The translations under genes were made by a program, and so were the position numbers. Source: Capronia americana (Eukaryota > Ascomycota > Eurotiomycetes > Chaetothyriales > Herpotrichiellaceae). From it: 64,000 nt of DNA. The notes below the pieces were generated by a model, which was not told where the DNA came from, did no database searches, and was given only the letters and a program-made list of their open reading frames with translations. The DNA is taken from assembly GCA_016110215.1 (NCBI GenBank), contig JADWQD010000009.1, forward strand, positions 1,366,093 through 1,430,092. The letters are read 5' to 3'. Below are positions 43,419 through 53,668 of this stretch, one piece after another; the first letter of the stretch is position 1, and each line of letters starts with the position of its first letter.

Positions 43419-44804
43419 ATGGCAGACACAATCGAAATGACCGTTCACCACGAGGAGCAGCTACCGACGGCTGAGGGTGAGGCTACTGGTAGCCTTACTT
43501 TGCAATCGGCAGATAACTCGAGTTTGAGGCGCCGAAGGCCGTCATTAGTCGGATATTCCGGTGAGCACTCAGCTACCTGCTACAATCCCTATATACTGTC
43601 ACTGAACACGACCAAAAAGTTCCGCAATCAGGTTCGCCACCATATTCACCTGAAGCCTGGGCCAACATTCAACATGTAGCATCAATCATCGTCGCATTGA
43701 ATGTTACCACATTGCGTGCCCTTCAAGATGGGTGGTATCAATCTCCACAAATTATTAACCGGTGCTGCGACGGGTATGAGCGCATTCTCGGCGAAGAGGA
43801 GACTGAATTGGTTGATTCGACCACACAGGACGGAGGAGTGCATTTCGAAGCTGAAGTCCGGGAATACGTACACGGCAAGAATCGAGAGCAGACAATGAAT
43901 CTCCTTATGGACACACGAACAAGCGACTTCTATTCACAGCTCATCGATCTCGAGGTCAGGAGATATCGTGGTGCACAAGCTCATTCCGCGCTTGTGTTGA
44001 AGGCCAATAATCTGACAATCCCTGAGAAGTATGGCTTCTGCAGTTCTTATCAGACATACGTTGAACATGTTGTGGCGGATGAGCAGGAAAGGCGTATTTT
44101 CCTGACTCGAACACTTCGAAGAGCCAAACAACTTCTATCCGCTATCAAAGTGGTCGCAGAGGGGAGCAACGTTCAAGACGATGTGTTGGAAGTCCTGAAG
44201 CTAAAAGTCCTGGCGCTTCAAGAGCATTATCGAGATGCAACCGCATTGGTTTCTGTAAAACCGTATGATCTATTTGATCAAGGACGTGATGATTGGTGGT
44301 ATGCAAGCGTTAGAGAAACCAGACGGTAACATCACTGACGCTTACAGGAATGATGCTGTTCCCAATGCCTCACCTGGTCGCCGCGAAACGCCACCGGTCG
44401 CCGTAGCAACAGCTTATCAAGCCAACCTGGACGGAGTGAGGTCTGCCCTCAGCTTCTTTGTACCTACAATCTGTTTGCTGTCTTGCATTCCGATGGGACT
44501 GGCCTGGACACACAGCCCCTGGCAGGTGGGAACCGTCGATGACGCCAACTTCTATCAGTTGCTCGCTGGCTCGCTCATCCAACTGCTGAGCCTAGCTACT
44601 TTGCTATGGCCAACGTTGTTCCACTCTAGATTTTCAGAGCACACCTGGTTGTGGGTATGGGCCTTGGCTGTGTTCAGTGGGGCCTGTACTATCATGAGCA
44701 TACCACTTTTTGTGTTCTTGCCGGTTGCCTGGAGTATGGTTGTGGCCTTCGGCGGAATGATAGCCCAGGCCTTGATTGCTTTACAAATTGTCCAGACCAT
44801 TTGA
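43419..44804 (+). CDS. Multi-pass membrane protein, hypothetical
   Basis: Exons 43419-43560, 43620-44298 and 44348-44804 join in frame to 425 residues. Intron 1 (GTGAGC donor, AAG acceptor) restores GSPPYSPEAWANIQHVASIIV. Intron 2 is modelled with a GTATGC donor at 44299; a GTATGA donor at about 44265 also keeps the frame and would remove 12 residues. The soluble N-terminal two-thirds has a helical region (EVREYVHGKNREQTMNLL; FLTRTLRRAKQLLSAI). The C-terminus has four membrane segments starting at FFVPTICLLSC, YQLLAGSLIQLLSLATLL, LWVWALAVFSGACTIM and SMVVAFGGMIAQAL. I do not recognise the family; the design resembles lineage-limited fungal membrane proteins. Confidence 0.72.
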
Positions 44805-45021
44805 CTGCGTATTAGTCCATGCACAAGGATGTCTTGCCCAGAGCAGGCGTTTCACTAAAAGGTCGGACGATCGGTCAGGAAATGCTCGAAATTCGCGACC
44901 CAGGGTGGTCAGTGGCGCGGCAGGCGATTTGAGAGGACTACCTACTATTAAGCTAACAGGACTAATCTAGAGCAACCTCGCAAGTCTCCCTACACCATGT
45001 CGCTCCATCGATATGCGCGTA
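44805..45021. other. Short convergent spacer
   Basis: 217 bp between convergent coding segments, no feature seen. Confidence 0.5.
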
Positions 45022-45415
45022 TCAAAGTCGAAGAACGTGATAGACCGAGTCGGCGTTCAATCCCGGCAACGTCAAAAACTCATGCATATTGCAGTAAAAT
45101 GGTCGTGCCGGCCCAGAGTTCGTCCCATAGCTGGACAATGTATTCCGTGCAAACGTACCCTGAGTCAGCATATCGCTCCCTCGTTTCGAGGGGGGGACGC
45201 CTGGGACAGAAGGAATTGGATCTGGATGGATGGAAGGAATGCGGCAGCGAATTGTGACTTACCTTGAAATCCTCCAGTGTTTTGCCCTTGCCCGCCACGG
45301 CGAATACGTGATGCACCGGTCCTCCAAGATCGGAGATGACGATATCTCCCGCGTCGAACGCCGGCGGTTGTTCCGCGCTGTACTTGTACGTGGTGATGTT
45401 GGTGTTCGAGTCGTA
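45022..45415 (-). CDS. 3' end of an unrecognised gene (two exons, 5' part not found)
   Basis: Two exons on the minus strand, 45263-45415 and 45022-45159, join with a GTAAGT donor and CTCAG acceptor in frame. Together they encode 96 residues. The first exon reads from YDSNTNITTYKYSAE through GDIVISDLGGPVHHVF to KTLEDFK; the second reads from GTFARNTLSSYGTNSG through PFYCNMHEFLTLPGL to HVLRL and stops. The composition is that of a real protein, and an acceptor (CTGTAG) directly precedes exon 1, where the frame is closed by TAG. No convincing 5' exon is visible upstream; a short ATG-containing segment near 45490-45515 (CAAATCCCAATGTGTACCG) is possible. It may be a truncated relic or a gene with tiny first exons. 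Confidence 0.45.
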
Positions 45416-46333
45416 CTACAGTGTATTTTGCGCAAAACGACGCGATGCGAGCAAGTGAAACCAAACGTTGAGTACTCGGTACACGGTACACGGTACACAT
45501 TGGGATTTGCATGTCACTAAAGACCCCGACTACATACTACATAACGACAAGGTTCGGCCCGTAACAGAGCCACCGAGACGGATCCACCGTCGAGATGCAT
45601 GGCTAAGCAAAGTGCGGAGGAAGCCTCGGGTGGCCTCGATCCTAGTTGAGAACCCAGGCCACGCTAAGGCCCTGCTTCCAGGCATCTCAGATGGTTGTAA
45701 CAGGCGAGCGAGTTTCGGGGCTGCGCCGTCCATACGAGCGGCCTAACGCGGGGCAGCTTGGAAGCCTCCTTTCCTTTCATACCATAGGGGCGAAGTCGAC
45801 GCTGTATGAGATGCTTGAGAGTGGGGGATTCATTCCTATGTATGCTGCCTTTGGACCTTCGAGGAAAGTTAGATCTGTGTGATATGGAAGGAAAGACGAA
45901 AACGATCTACAGATCACTGAGTACGGTCGATGTCGGGGGCCAAAAATTGACCTGCCACGCCGGATATAGTATGAGAACCATGGGTCTGGACTATTCACTC
46001 TTCTTGCGACAAGAGTCGCGTCGATGCTGGATGTTGGATGCTGGATGCTCTTCTTTTTCTTCTGCGTGGTTCTAATGTTAGGCATAGTCGGGGATCACCA
46101 CGACCACCGCCCGCCAACTACACCTGTGCACAGAGGTCACTCACTACAGGGTACGGTACGGTTTTAAAAGGTATAGAAAATGACATTCGGTATCCAATCT
46201 ACGGTACACGAAAAATCCAGCGACTCCCAAAGACGTCAAGTCATAATCATTCAATAACCCAAGAGCCCAGTTTTTTAAAAGGAAAAAACCCGAAATGTTC
46301 ACAGCACCGACATGCCCTGCATCGGTGCTTTTG
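45416..46333. other. Region without a supported gene
   Basis: About 920 bp. It contains three GGTACAC units at about 45477-45499 and TGGATGTTGGATGCTGGATG at 46026-46045. Frames at 45777-46085 (-) and 46038-46487 (+) lack domains. Confidence 0.5.
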
Positions 46334-47164
46334 CTACCTCCTCCCGTTCGTGCTCCTTCTGCTCCGTCCGCCCGCGCCGTCGGACTGCTCCGCCGAGGTC
46401 GTTGGTGATGATCGCTCGGACTTGGTCCCAATGCCATGCCTCAGGCGGAGATGGCGCTTCACCGCGTCGGGCCTGACGGCGTCGTAACCGCACACATGAC
46501 ACCTGGTCTTGTCGTTGTCCGTGGCCAGGCCGTGCACTGATTGAATGTGCTGCACGCATCGTCGCTTCTCGGCAAAGGCACGTCCGCAGTGAGGGCACCT
46601 GAAAGGCTTGGTGTGCTTGTATTCGTGCCGTGTCAGCTCGCATCGACGCGCAAATGACTCTGTGCAGCCGGCAAACTGGCAGCAGAACTTTTGTGCTTGC
46701 GGAGAAGCAGCAGCGGCTTCCTGCGGCGGCGAGTTGTATGAGTCGAGGCTGGGGAAAAAGCTGGTGTTGGAGAACGGAGACTGAATGAAGCTCTCGTCTG
46801 TCGGGAGCAAGGTAAAGTCGTCGTAGTACCCGCTAAGGTTGAAGTCGGCCAAGTAGCTCGGATTGTTGAGGATATCATAATCGAGCTCGAGGCTTGCTCT
46901 GTCAGAGTACTGTTGATCGGGGGAGGAGTCGTAGGCGAGAGGAGGTAGAGGCGGTGTGAACTGCATTGTTGGACTGGGGGCCACGATGGCCCCTGTCGAT
47001 GAAAGTACTGGTTGTTGCTGGGAAGGATATAGTGGTGGTGATGCGTTCCACAAGGGCTGACACGTCGCACCTTGGGTGTAGTCGTAGGATGGTTGGTGGT
47101 GATGATTCTGGCTGTTCGCCTGGTTCGAGTTGGATTCTATCCGGGAGAGGTAATAGGGTGCCAT
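46334..47164 (-). CDS. C2H2 zinc-finger protein, three fingers
   Basis: Probable transcription factor, 276 residues, single exon, ATG at 47164. The first 150 residues are disordered and rich in Ser, Pro, Gln and Tyr, with acidic clusters (ELDYDIL, SGYYDDFTLLPTDE) that could act as an activation domain. Three C2H2 fingers follow: residues 161-184 (C-x4-C type), 190-211 and 222-243; the third is atypical (CHVCGYDAVRPDAVKRHLRLRH). A short Ser/Arg-rich tail ends the protein. No regulator of known pathway is recognised. The start codon lies inside the decayed composite frame that runs to 47137 on the same strand, so their transcripts may be related. Confidence 0.85.
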   Translation of the reverse strand: MAPYYLSRIESNSNQANSQNHHHQPSYDYTQGATCQPLWNASPPLYPSQQQPVLSSTGAIVAPSPTMQFTPPLPPLAYDSSPDQQYSDRASLELDYDILNNPSYLADFNLSGYYDDFTLLPTDESFIQSPFSNTSFFPSLDSYNSPPQEAAAASPQAQKFCCQFAGCTESFARRCELTRHEYKHTKPFRCPHCGRAFAEKRRCVQHIQSVHGLATDNDKTRCHVCGYDAVRPDAVKRHLRLRHGIGTKSERSSPTTSAEQSDGAGGRSRRSTNGRR

Positions 47165-48190
47165 GATTCCCTGTTGCGGCTACGCGCTCGATGGCGGACA
47201 ATGAAGTGCACCGGAGATGATCGCATTCTCACAGCGTTCGATCTTCTGTTCGCACGATCAGCATGACGCCTGGGCCGACCGGGCCATCCGGGTGCATACC
47301 TCTTTTGCCAAAGACTGTATGGCAGAAACAAGACTTGATTCATCTGTGATCTTCCATCGCGAACGCGCAGCGGAGGCGACACTTTATTCATCTGAGATCC
47401 TCTATCGCCAATATCACAATCGGCGTCGATGCTGTTCGGTCGCCAAAAGGCAACTGACGCGATTGGTCGCGACTTCTCCCCGAGACGACCGAGTCCATAT
47501 CTTTCGATCAGCTTCCTGTTGATGTACTCCGAGCTGCCGACGCCTCCGGAAAGCACAATAAGCTTCGGTATCTCGTGATTCCTAGGCTTTTCACCACTCA
47601 CGCATATCCCAGTGGAGGCTACACTGTACGGATTCCTGGTCCGTACAGTGTAGCGTTCGCTGATTCCGTGCTCGTGAGTGATGGCTCTAGTAGAACGAGA
47701 GCCGGTATTGCCGAGATGCGTATCCGGAATGTCGTTGGTAGAGCCGTCGGCTGTAGGATTCGGATGTCGGGTCCCCAGAGAAGGCGGGCAATTGCAACAA
47801 TTCCAACCGTCATCCTCCCTGGAGAGGAGGGAGTCGTCCTGTGGGGAAGAAAGATAGGGCAATGTGTCGATGTCGAATGGCAACTCATTGGCCATAGAAT
47901 GCGAGTAGGCTCCATCCACGAACGATTGGAGTCTGACGTCCTTGAACGCGAAATAGGACGGAGCGGCAGATGTGGCTCGGCTGCTCATCTCTAGCCCGTT
48001 CATCGAGCCTTGCATTGACGTGCTCGCAGAACGGTTCTCCAGCGCTTTCATCTCGATCCCCACACTCGCGGTGGGTTCCTAAGTCAAACTGTTAATCGAA
48101 GTCTCATCTCATACATGTCGGTGATGCCTGTTAGGAGAGCTTACGACCAGCCCGGCAATAGCGGGCAACAGCTTGATGCTGTGCCACTTA
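47137..48190 (-). pseudogene. Composite decayed ORF: patatin-like motif plus Hsp70-like motif
   Basis: A minus-strand frame open from about 48078 down to 47137 (starting at a TTAG acceptor), preceded by an exon fragment ending at 48145 (KWHSIKLLPAIAGLV) with a GTAAGC donor. Residues after the splice read EPTASVGIEMKALENRS. A patatin-like block follows: RATSAAPSYF and FVDGAYSHS, the latter resembling the catalytic Asp motif (DG-G/A). About 90 residues later it reads KLIVLSGGVGSSEYINRKLIERYG, a pattern of the C-terminal actin-like lobe of fungal Hsp70-like proteins. The rest is poor sequence containing a perfect hairpin and an imperfect duplication (RGSQMN, GRSQMN). The nucleophile motif of patatin is not seen and no complete domain is present, so it looks like joined gene relics. 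Confidence 0.5.
47618..47654. repeat. Perfect 15-bp inverted repeat with 7-nt loop
   Basis: Arms 47618-47632 (GCTACACTGTACGGA) and 47640-47654 are exact reverse complements; the loop is 47633-47639. It lies inside the composite frame on the minus strand. The perfect match and small loop would form a stable hairpin in DNA or RNA. Confidence 0.95.
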
Positions 48191-48877
48191 TTGCGGGGTG
48201 AGATTCAGTCCGACGGACTGGAAAGGGTTTAGATGGGACGAGAGCCCGGAGGCTCGACACAGTTGGGGCCAACAAAACAGCAAGGTGTGTACGGTGTGAA
48301 GAGTGTAAGGCGGACGAAGCAAACAAAACGGGAGGAGAGGGAGGAGACGGATGAGAGGGAAGAGAAGGATGAGAGGAGAGGATGGAGTTCAGGCAACAAG
48401 GCTGGGGAAGGGAAGAGGGTTTTGTTTCTTTCGTGACTCCCCCTCGTCGGTGGCTTGTCGAAGCTGAGGCTGTGCTCGAGCTGTGTAGGCCACACGGTGC
48501 TAGTGGCATCGTCGACGAATAGCTGCATTGTGGTGGGGTATCCAATGCTTGGCGCACTATCTCATAGGTGGTTACGTCCATTGTCTGACCCTAAGCCTCG
48601 CCTACCAACCAATGGCAAGGCCGTGTGGCCCTCACCTGCAAGCCAAAGGTCCCTTTTCCTCATGCCACCGGCTCTTGCCCGTTGGTTTATTGCTGAGCGC
48701 CGAGTGGCCTACCATTGGAACCTCGCTCTGGAACAACGCATCGGGCCCAAGTGTAGATTGACGCCACAGCTTTGACGACGTCGACGGAACTGGCTACGCA
48801 CGGGTTTCATCGAGTATGGTCTGCCTCAAAGAGGATGCTTGTCACCTTCACAAGAGTCTGCAAGATGCCGAAGCTTC
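48191..48877. other. Region without a supported gene
   Basis: About 690 bp. The purine-rich stretch 48323-48420 (AGGAGAGGGAGG-like) creates a long Pro/Ser/Leu-rich frame on the minus strand, rejected as low-complexity. The right part is the 3' end region of CTR86. Confidence 0.55.
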
Positions 48878-51800
48878 TCACATGAACTCAATCTCCCCAT
48901 CATCGCCATCATCAAACTCCAACGCTCTCTCCTTCCCCTTTCCCTTGCCCACCGTCTCCTCCCCGTTAACAGGCAGCCCCAGCGCCTCAACCTCCTCCCT
49001 CAACTCTTCAAACCTCCCCTGCTTACGCTGCAACCCTACCCTCCCACCACGAACTGCCCGGCCCCTGCTCATCTTCGCGCGCCCATCACTCCCCAGCGTA
49101 ACATCAAGACCAAGCTTATCCAGCGCCTCTGTTATGGCCACGGCATCTCCAGCGTCGGGTGGGGGAACGACTTCCCTCGCTTCTAGGGACGAAACAAGGG
49201 CTTGATTTGCGGGATTGTTCTCGAGCAGGAACTTCAGACACATGACCGCGTGTTCTTTGATGTAGGGGTTGCATGCTACATTCAGCGTTCATCTATTAGT
49301 AAAGATCAGATCCTGTCATGAGAGCAAGCGGAGGTCGGTCATGCAGGGGAGAGAGTCTTCTTTACTGCGTTGAGAGAGGGAGGCGTTTACATACCGTCGT
49401 AAGTGGTGCAGCTCAAGATTGTCTCCACCCCTCCGTACTCGCGGATTTGATTCTGCACGGTAGGAGACTTCCACACCAGACTAGAGAGCACGAGCACGAT
49501 AAGTTTCTTGAGGTTGCGCCATTCAAAGTCTGCGGGTTCTTCGTTTACGGTCGCTGGTGCGGGTTGTGGTGGTGCAGGGGCTGCTGCTGCGGCAGCTTGG
49601 CGTGGTGGCGGTCCAGGTTTCGGACTGGATGTGTTGTTTGGTCGTGATGACGCTTGTGTGTCGTAAGGGCGCTCCACGGCGACGTGAGCGGGAAGAGTCG
49701 AAGCTTCTTCTCCCTGAGGTGAGGGTCCAGGCAAGGTCGAGCTATCACCGTTCGTGGTTCGAGCGGGCATCGCTTGAGTCAATCCAACCTTGGCGATGCT
49801 CTGATCCAATTCCTTAATCAAGGTGACAAGATCATACACGATCTCCCACTGTACCAACAACTTCTTCCAGTCATTGTTCTCCGTCAGAACCGCGAAGAAC
49901 TCCAGGAATTGATACACTCCCTCATACACGCGCTCCATGTCCCACAGATTCAAGGGGAAGTCCTCTGCTAAAGCAAGGCCGGCCCGGATCTGTCCCTGAA
50001 GGTAGATGAGTGCGCAAGTTTCCGGGATGATGTTGCCGCGGAAGACAATGAAAATGTAACGGACAGTGAGCACGTCAACTCGACTTAGCGGAGAAGGCGT
50101 AAGTCGAGGCTTGCCTTGTTGAGGCGCGGGTGATTGTTCAATACCCGAGTTTTGCTGCTGCTGCTGCTGCACCGAAGCAGGGCTGTATTTGGCGCGGAAG
50201 ATGTGTGTCAAGATCTTGATCACAACGGCCTGCGCCGGCGAGATAATATCCTTGGGCTGTCCAAAATCCGAGTAGGCGTGGGACATCAGACCGTTCTTCA
50301 AGATCGCTTCCATGATCTGCACCATCATTTTGAAGTAGAATTCATCATCCGGCAGGTCCCAAGCGGCGATGAAAATCAACAGTTCCCTAAGGACGTTGCG
50401 GCCAGCTTCCTGGGCAAGGAGAATATGGCAGCGAACAGCTTGCATGTTCGTCTTCAGACCCTGCTGTTGAGCTGCTGTGCCATTCTTCGAACCAAAATTG
50501 TCCACAATGCCTGCTTGGATGATCATCGGTAACGCTTCGATCTCCGTTGGTCCAAGGACAAGAGGGACATCGGTAAGCAGTCCTCGTTCTTGATCTGCTG
50601 ATCCTTGGTAATCATCGTCCCCCATACTGTCCCCGACACTGATCAGATCATCATCATCCTCGAGATCTTCTTCGTCTTCTGGATCGCCCTCGTCGTCATA
50701 CTCCGCTTCGCCGTTTTCACCCATGATGGGTGCTTCGTGTAATCTCGCCATGAGCTCATCTTTTGCTTCTTGCAATGTCGCAGCTGCAGACTGTGCAGTT
50801 CTTGGCATGCTCAAGTCTTCGTCCGTCAGGGCTTGCGCAGCTTCATTAAGGTCGCTGTAAGAACCGAGGTCAGGTAGGTTGCTCCACTGACTTGGACCTG
50901 TTTGGCCATCGGTCTTGGAGCCGTTGCCGTGAGTCAATGCCATGATCTTCTCGGCCACGCGCTTGATTTGTGAAGAGTGAGCAGCCACGGTGACGGAATC
51001 CTCCTTCTTCTGCAACCACGCGCGCAGCTCCGCACCCACCCTCAACAACACATCCGGATTGTCATCGAGTTGATTTGCATTCATGCCGGACAAATTCTCC
51101 ATATCCGATCTAATCTTGTCCATAAGCACCTTCGCCGCCTTTTGGGTTTGTTCGTCAGGTTCCTTATTCGTGCTCATTAGGTCGAATAGGGCATGGACAT
51201 CGTCAATGTTGTAACCAAGATTGCCGCCTTCCACAGAAACCGGACCCGGTCGATCCGCCAGATTCTCCACTGTCGATCTGACCCTGTCCTCTTTTGCAGC
51301 TTGGTCCTTCTCCTGGTCAATGACTGTCTCTTCCGGAGAATGACTTCCCAGGTCGTCGACGTCCTGAGCCTGCGACTGGCCGAACAGATCCAACCAAAGC
51401 ACCAATTTGCGCTGCTCGTTGTGCATGATGAAGTTGTGCAGAAACTGAAGACACGTAATCAACAGCCTCTTGTAGAGATTCACCACCTTTTGCCACCTCT
51501 CCTCGTTACGCGGGTTGGCCTCGCCATCGAACCCTCTTGCCGTCACCTTGACGCAGACATCGATCAATTTCAAGATCTGTTGGTCAAAGGCCTTCTCTGC
51601 TGCCAGATTCTGCGCCTTCTTGGTGGTCGCGAGGAGATTGCGCGCGATCGTACACAGGTCGTTGAGTCGTTCAATGTCCTTTACTAGAGACGGGTAATGC
51701 GCCGCAATCAGCTCCGAGCTGCTGCCGCCATAGCTGAGGTTCGGGGGATTCTTGTAGGAGAAGGACTGCTGTTCGAGCACCGGGATCGCCGCTGCCAACA

Positions 51801-51996
51801 CTTTGGTCAATCCCTCCCATATCCGAGGATTGAACCCGAGCTGAGATCGCACATCGCTCTCCTGGTGCGACTTGTAAAGAATTTGTTTGCCGGCAATCAA
51901 GAGGTGTTCCAACCGTTTGTCATCGATCAAGCCTCGCGACTCGTAATGAGTTTGAGATCCCGTGAGCACAAGTTGTAGGAGTAAAGAAGCGCTCAT
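48878..51996 (-). CDS. CTR86: Ataxin-10 domain protein (CTR86-like)
   Basis: Fungal homologue of ataxin-10 and yeast CTR86; in animals ataxin-10 is linked to cytokinesis and neurite growth, and yeast CTR86 is essential with no clear biochemical role. Exons on the minus strand, 49395-51996 and 48878-49275, join in frame (GTATGT donor, GTAG acceptor) to about 999 residues. The N-terminal region is a helical armadillo-like array. A long acidic segment (about residues 430-470, DDEGDPEDEEDLEDDDDLI) interrupts it. The diagnostic ataxin-10 domain spans the splice site: FEWRNLKKLIVLVLSSLVWKS, then QNQIREYGGVETILSCTTYD, then NPYIKEHAVMCLKFLLENN. The tail is charged and acidic. The gene symbol follows the yeast name. 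Confidence 0.93.
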
Positions 51997-52600
51997 CTCG
52001 GCCGCCCTTCGTGCTCATAGTCGTGGGAACTGGACTGGTAATTATGTTGGCTTTCCTCGAGTCCTGAATTTGACTCCGCACCCTGAAGCGGACAATTTGG
52101 TGGACAAGTTTTACATAAGCGGTCGCCCGACCTGCCCAACTTGCACTGAGCCGCGGTTTTTTTATCGGACTGAAACGCAAAAGTGAGACTGAGTTGAAAG
52201 TGAAGGTAAAGGTGAAAATCTTTTGTTTCGTCTTTTGTGTTTTCTTCATCTACTCACTAGTATTCAATTCACACGACCATATATCTGCTAAACGCCTGAC
52301 GATGCTATGCGGCACGATATCGACATTTGCATGCTTGAGCATCCGTCTCAGGGTATCGAAATTTCACAAGAAATGTATCGGCCTGCGCTTTTTCTCATGC
52401 AAGCCTGACTGAGATCGCACAGCTTGAAGGTACATCATCACCCATGGCAAACTCGGCGTGTGTCCTTGCGTGACGTACTCTTCGATATGTCTCCTCCCTT
52501 GCGCGTTTTCATGCCAACCCTGCTGTGCGCCGACCTCCAGCTCACTGCCGCCTCTTTGCTCCCCAAGCTTTTCTTCGGGCAGGAGCACAACAAGCTCGGA
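51997..52600. other. Intergenic, no supported gene
   Basis: About 600 bp upstream of the CTR86 start and downstream of the carrier stop. A short AAAGGTGAA / AAGTGAAGGTAAAGGTG repeat lies at about 52197-52217. No gene seen. Confidence 0.55.
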
Positions 52601-53668
52601 CTAGGCCGTGATGAGTTTCAGGTAGTCGGCCACGATCAGCGTAATCATTCTATCCGACGTCAGTTGCAAGCTTCTCAGAGCCGGGGCCAGGTATGGTACT
52701 TACGCATGCGGGGCGATCCTAACATAGTAAGTGCCAAAACCACGGTAAAATCTGAGCCAGCCCTCATCCCGAACAACCTTCTTTGCGCAGTCGAAGAAAC
52801 CATTATAGGGCAGTTTTCCATCAGGCCCTCGTTGTTGCTTCTGCAGCCTCGTCTTGATAAAGTCGAACGGCAGGCTGAAGAATGAGGCAAAGAAACCAGC
52901 AATAGCAGATGCACCAAAGCGGTTCGAGCTTTCTGACAAGTGGGGGAAACGGTGCGTCAGCTGAGACTTGGACTCGGCGAAGAAGGTGAGTTGCCCAAAG
53001 TTGAGAGCCATGGCACGAATCACAGTGGGGTATGCTCCCGCCCAGAGGGCTGTGATGCCCTCAGCTTTGGCAATCCGAGTCAGAGCATCAAATACCGAGC
53101 GGTAGTTCGCTCGAGCTTCTTTGGGCTTCAAGCCGTCCGATTGCATGCGGATGAGTGCCAAATCAGCTGGGTTGCCCACCATCGCAGCCAACCCACCGGC
53201 TGTGAGCCCGGCAGCACCTCGCTCCGCGAAGCTGATCTTGGTGCCCTTCTTCTCAGCACGTGCCTGCAGCGCGTTCTGGAACGTGTCGAAGAAGCCCAAT
53301 CTCGCAGTGGTATAGACGGCTTGTCTCAGCAGACCAGCTGAGAGACCATTATATAGGTCGAGGACCTTGCCTTGTGCAATGATATCTCTTGTCACGCCCA
53401 AAGCTGTGGGCCTGGGACCTGTCTTTACACCCTCGCCCGCCAGTTGTAGGCGCACCTTGACCATATCTATAGGTTGAATGCATGCGGTTGCGAACATGCC
53501 TGCAAGACCTCCATTGACGAACGGGAGAGCGGCGCGGACTGCGGGTATGTGAAGGAAGTCATTCTTGGCTTGTATGGGGTTGTTCGCAGCCTCGGTCGCA
53601 GCTTCCTCGACCTTGGTAGCAGCCGATCGGGCGCTTTCCTTGACCCTGTTGGCAGTGCTACCAGACAT
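52601..53668 (-). CDS. Mitochondrial carrier, 2-oxoglutarate/malate type
   Basis: Inner-membrane carrier of the SLC25 family. Exons on the minus strand, 52704-53668 and 52601-52649, join in frame (GTAAGT donor, ATAG acceptor) to 337 residues; the last exon supplies only the final 16 residues (APHA|MITLIVADYLKLITA). Three carrier repeats carry the signatures PIDMVKVRLQ, PADLALIRMQ and PFDFIKTRLQ. The substrate contact pattern (AVYTTARLGFFD, then GAYPTVIRAMALNFGQL) matches the oxoglutarate/malate carrier group rather than the phosphate or ADP/ATP groups. A 45-residue Ala/Glu-rich leader precedes the first repeat. The start is the ATG at 53668. Confidence 0.93.

Noticed and set aside
48141..48581. 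Minus-strand Pro/Ser-rich frame
   Set aside because: Created by a purine-rich low-complexity tract; the only real coding support in it is the exon fragment at 48145-48190.
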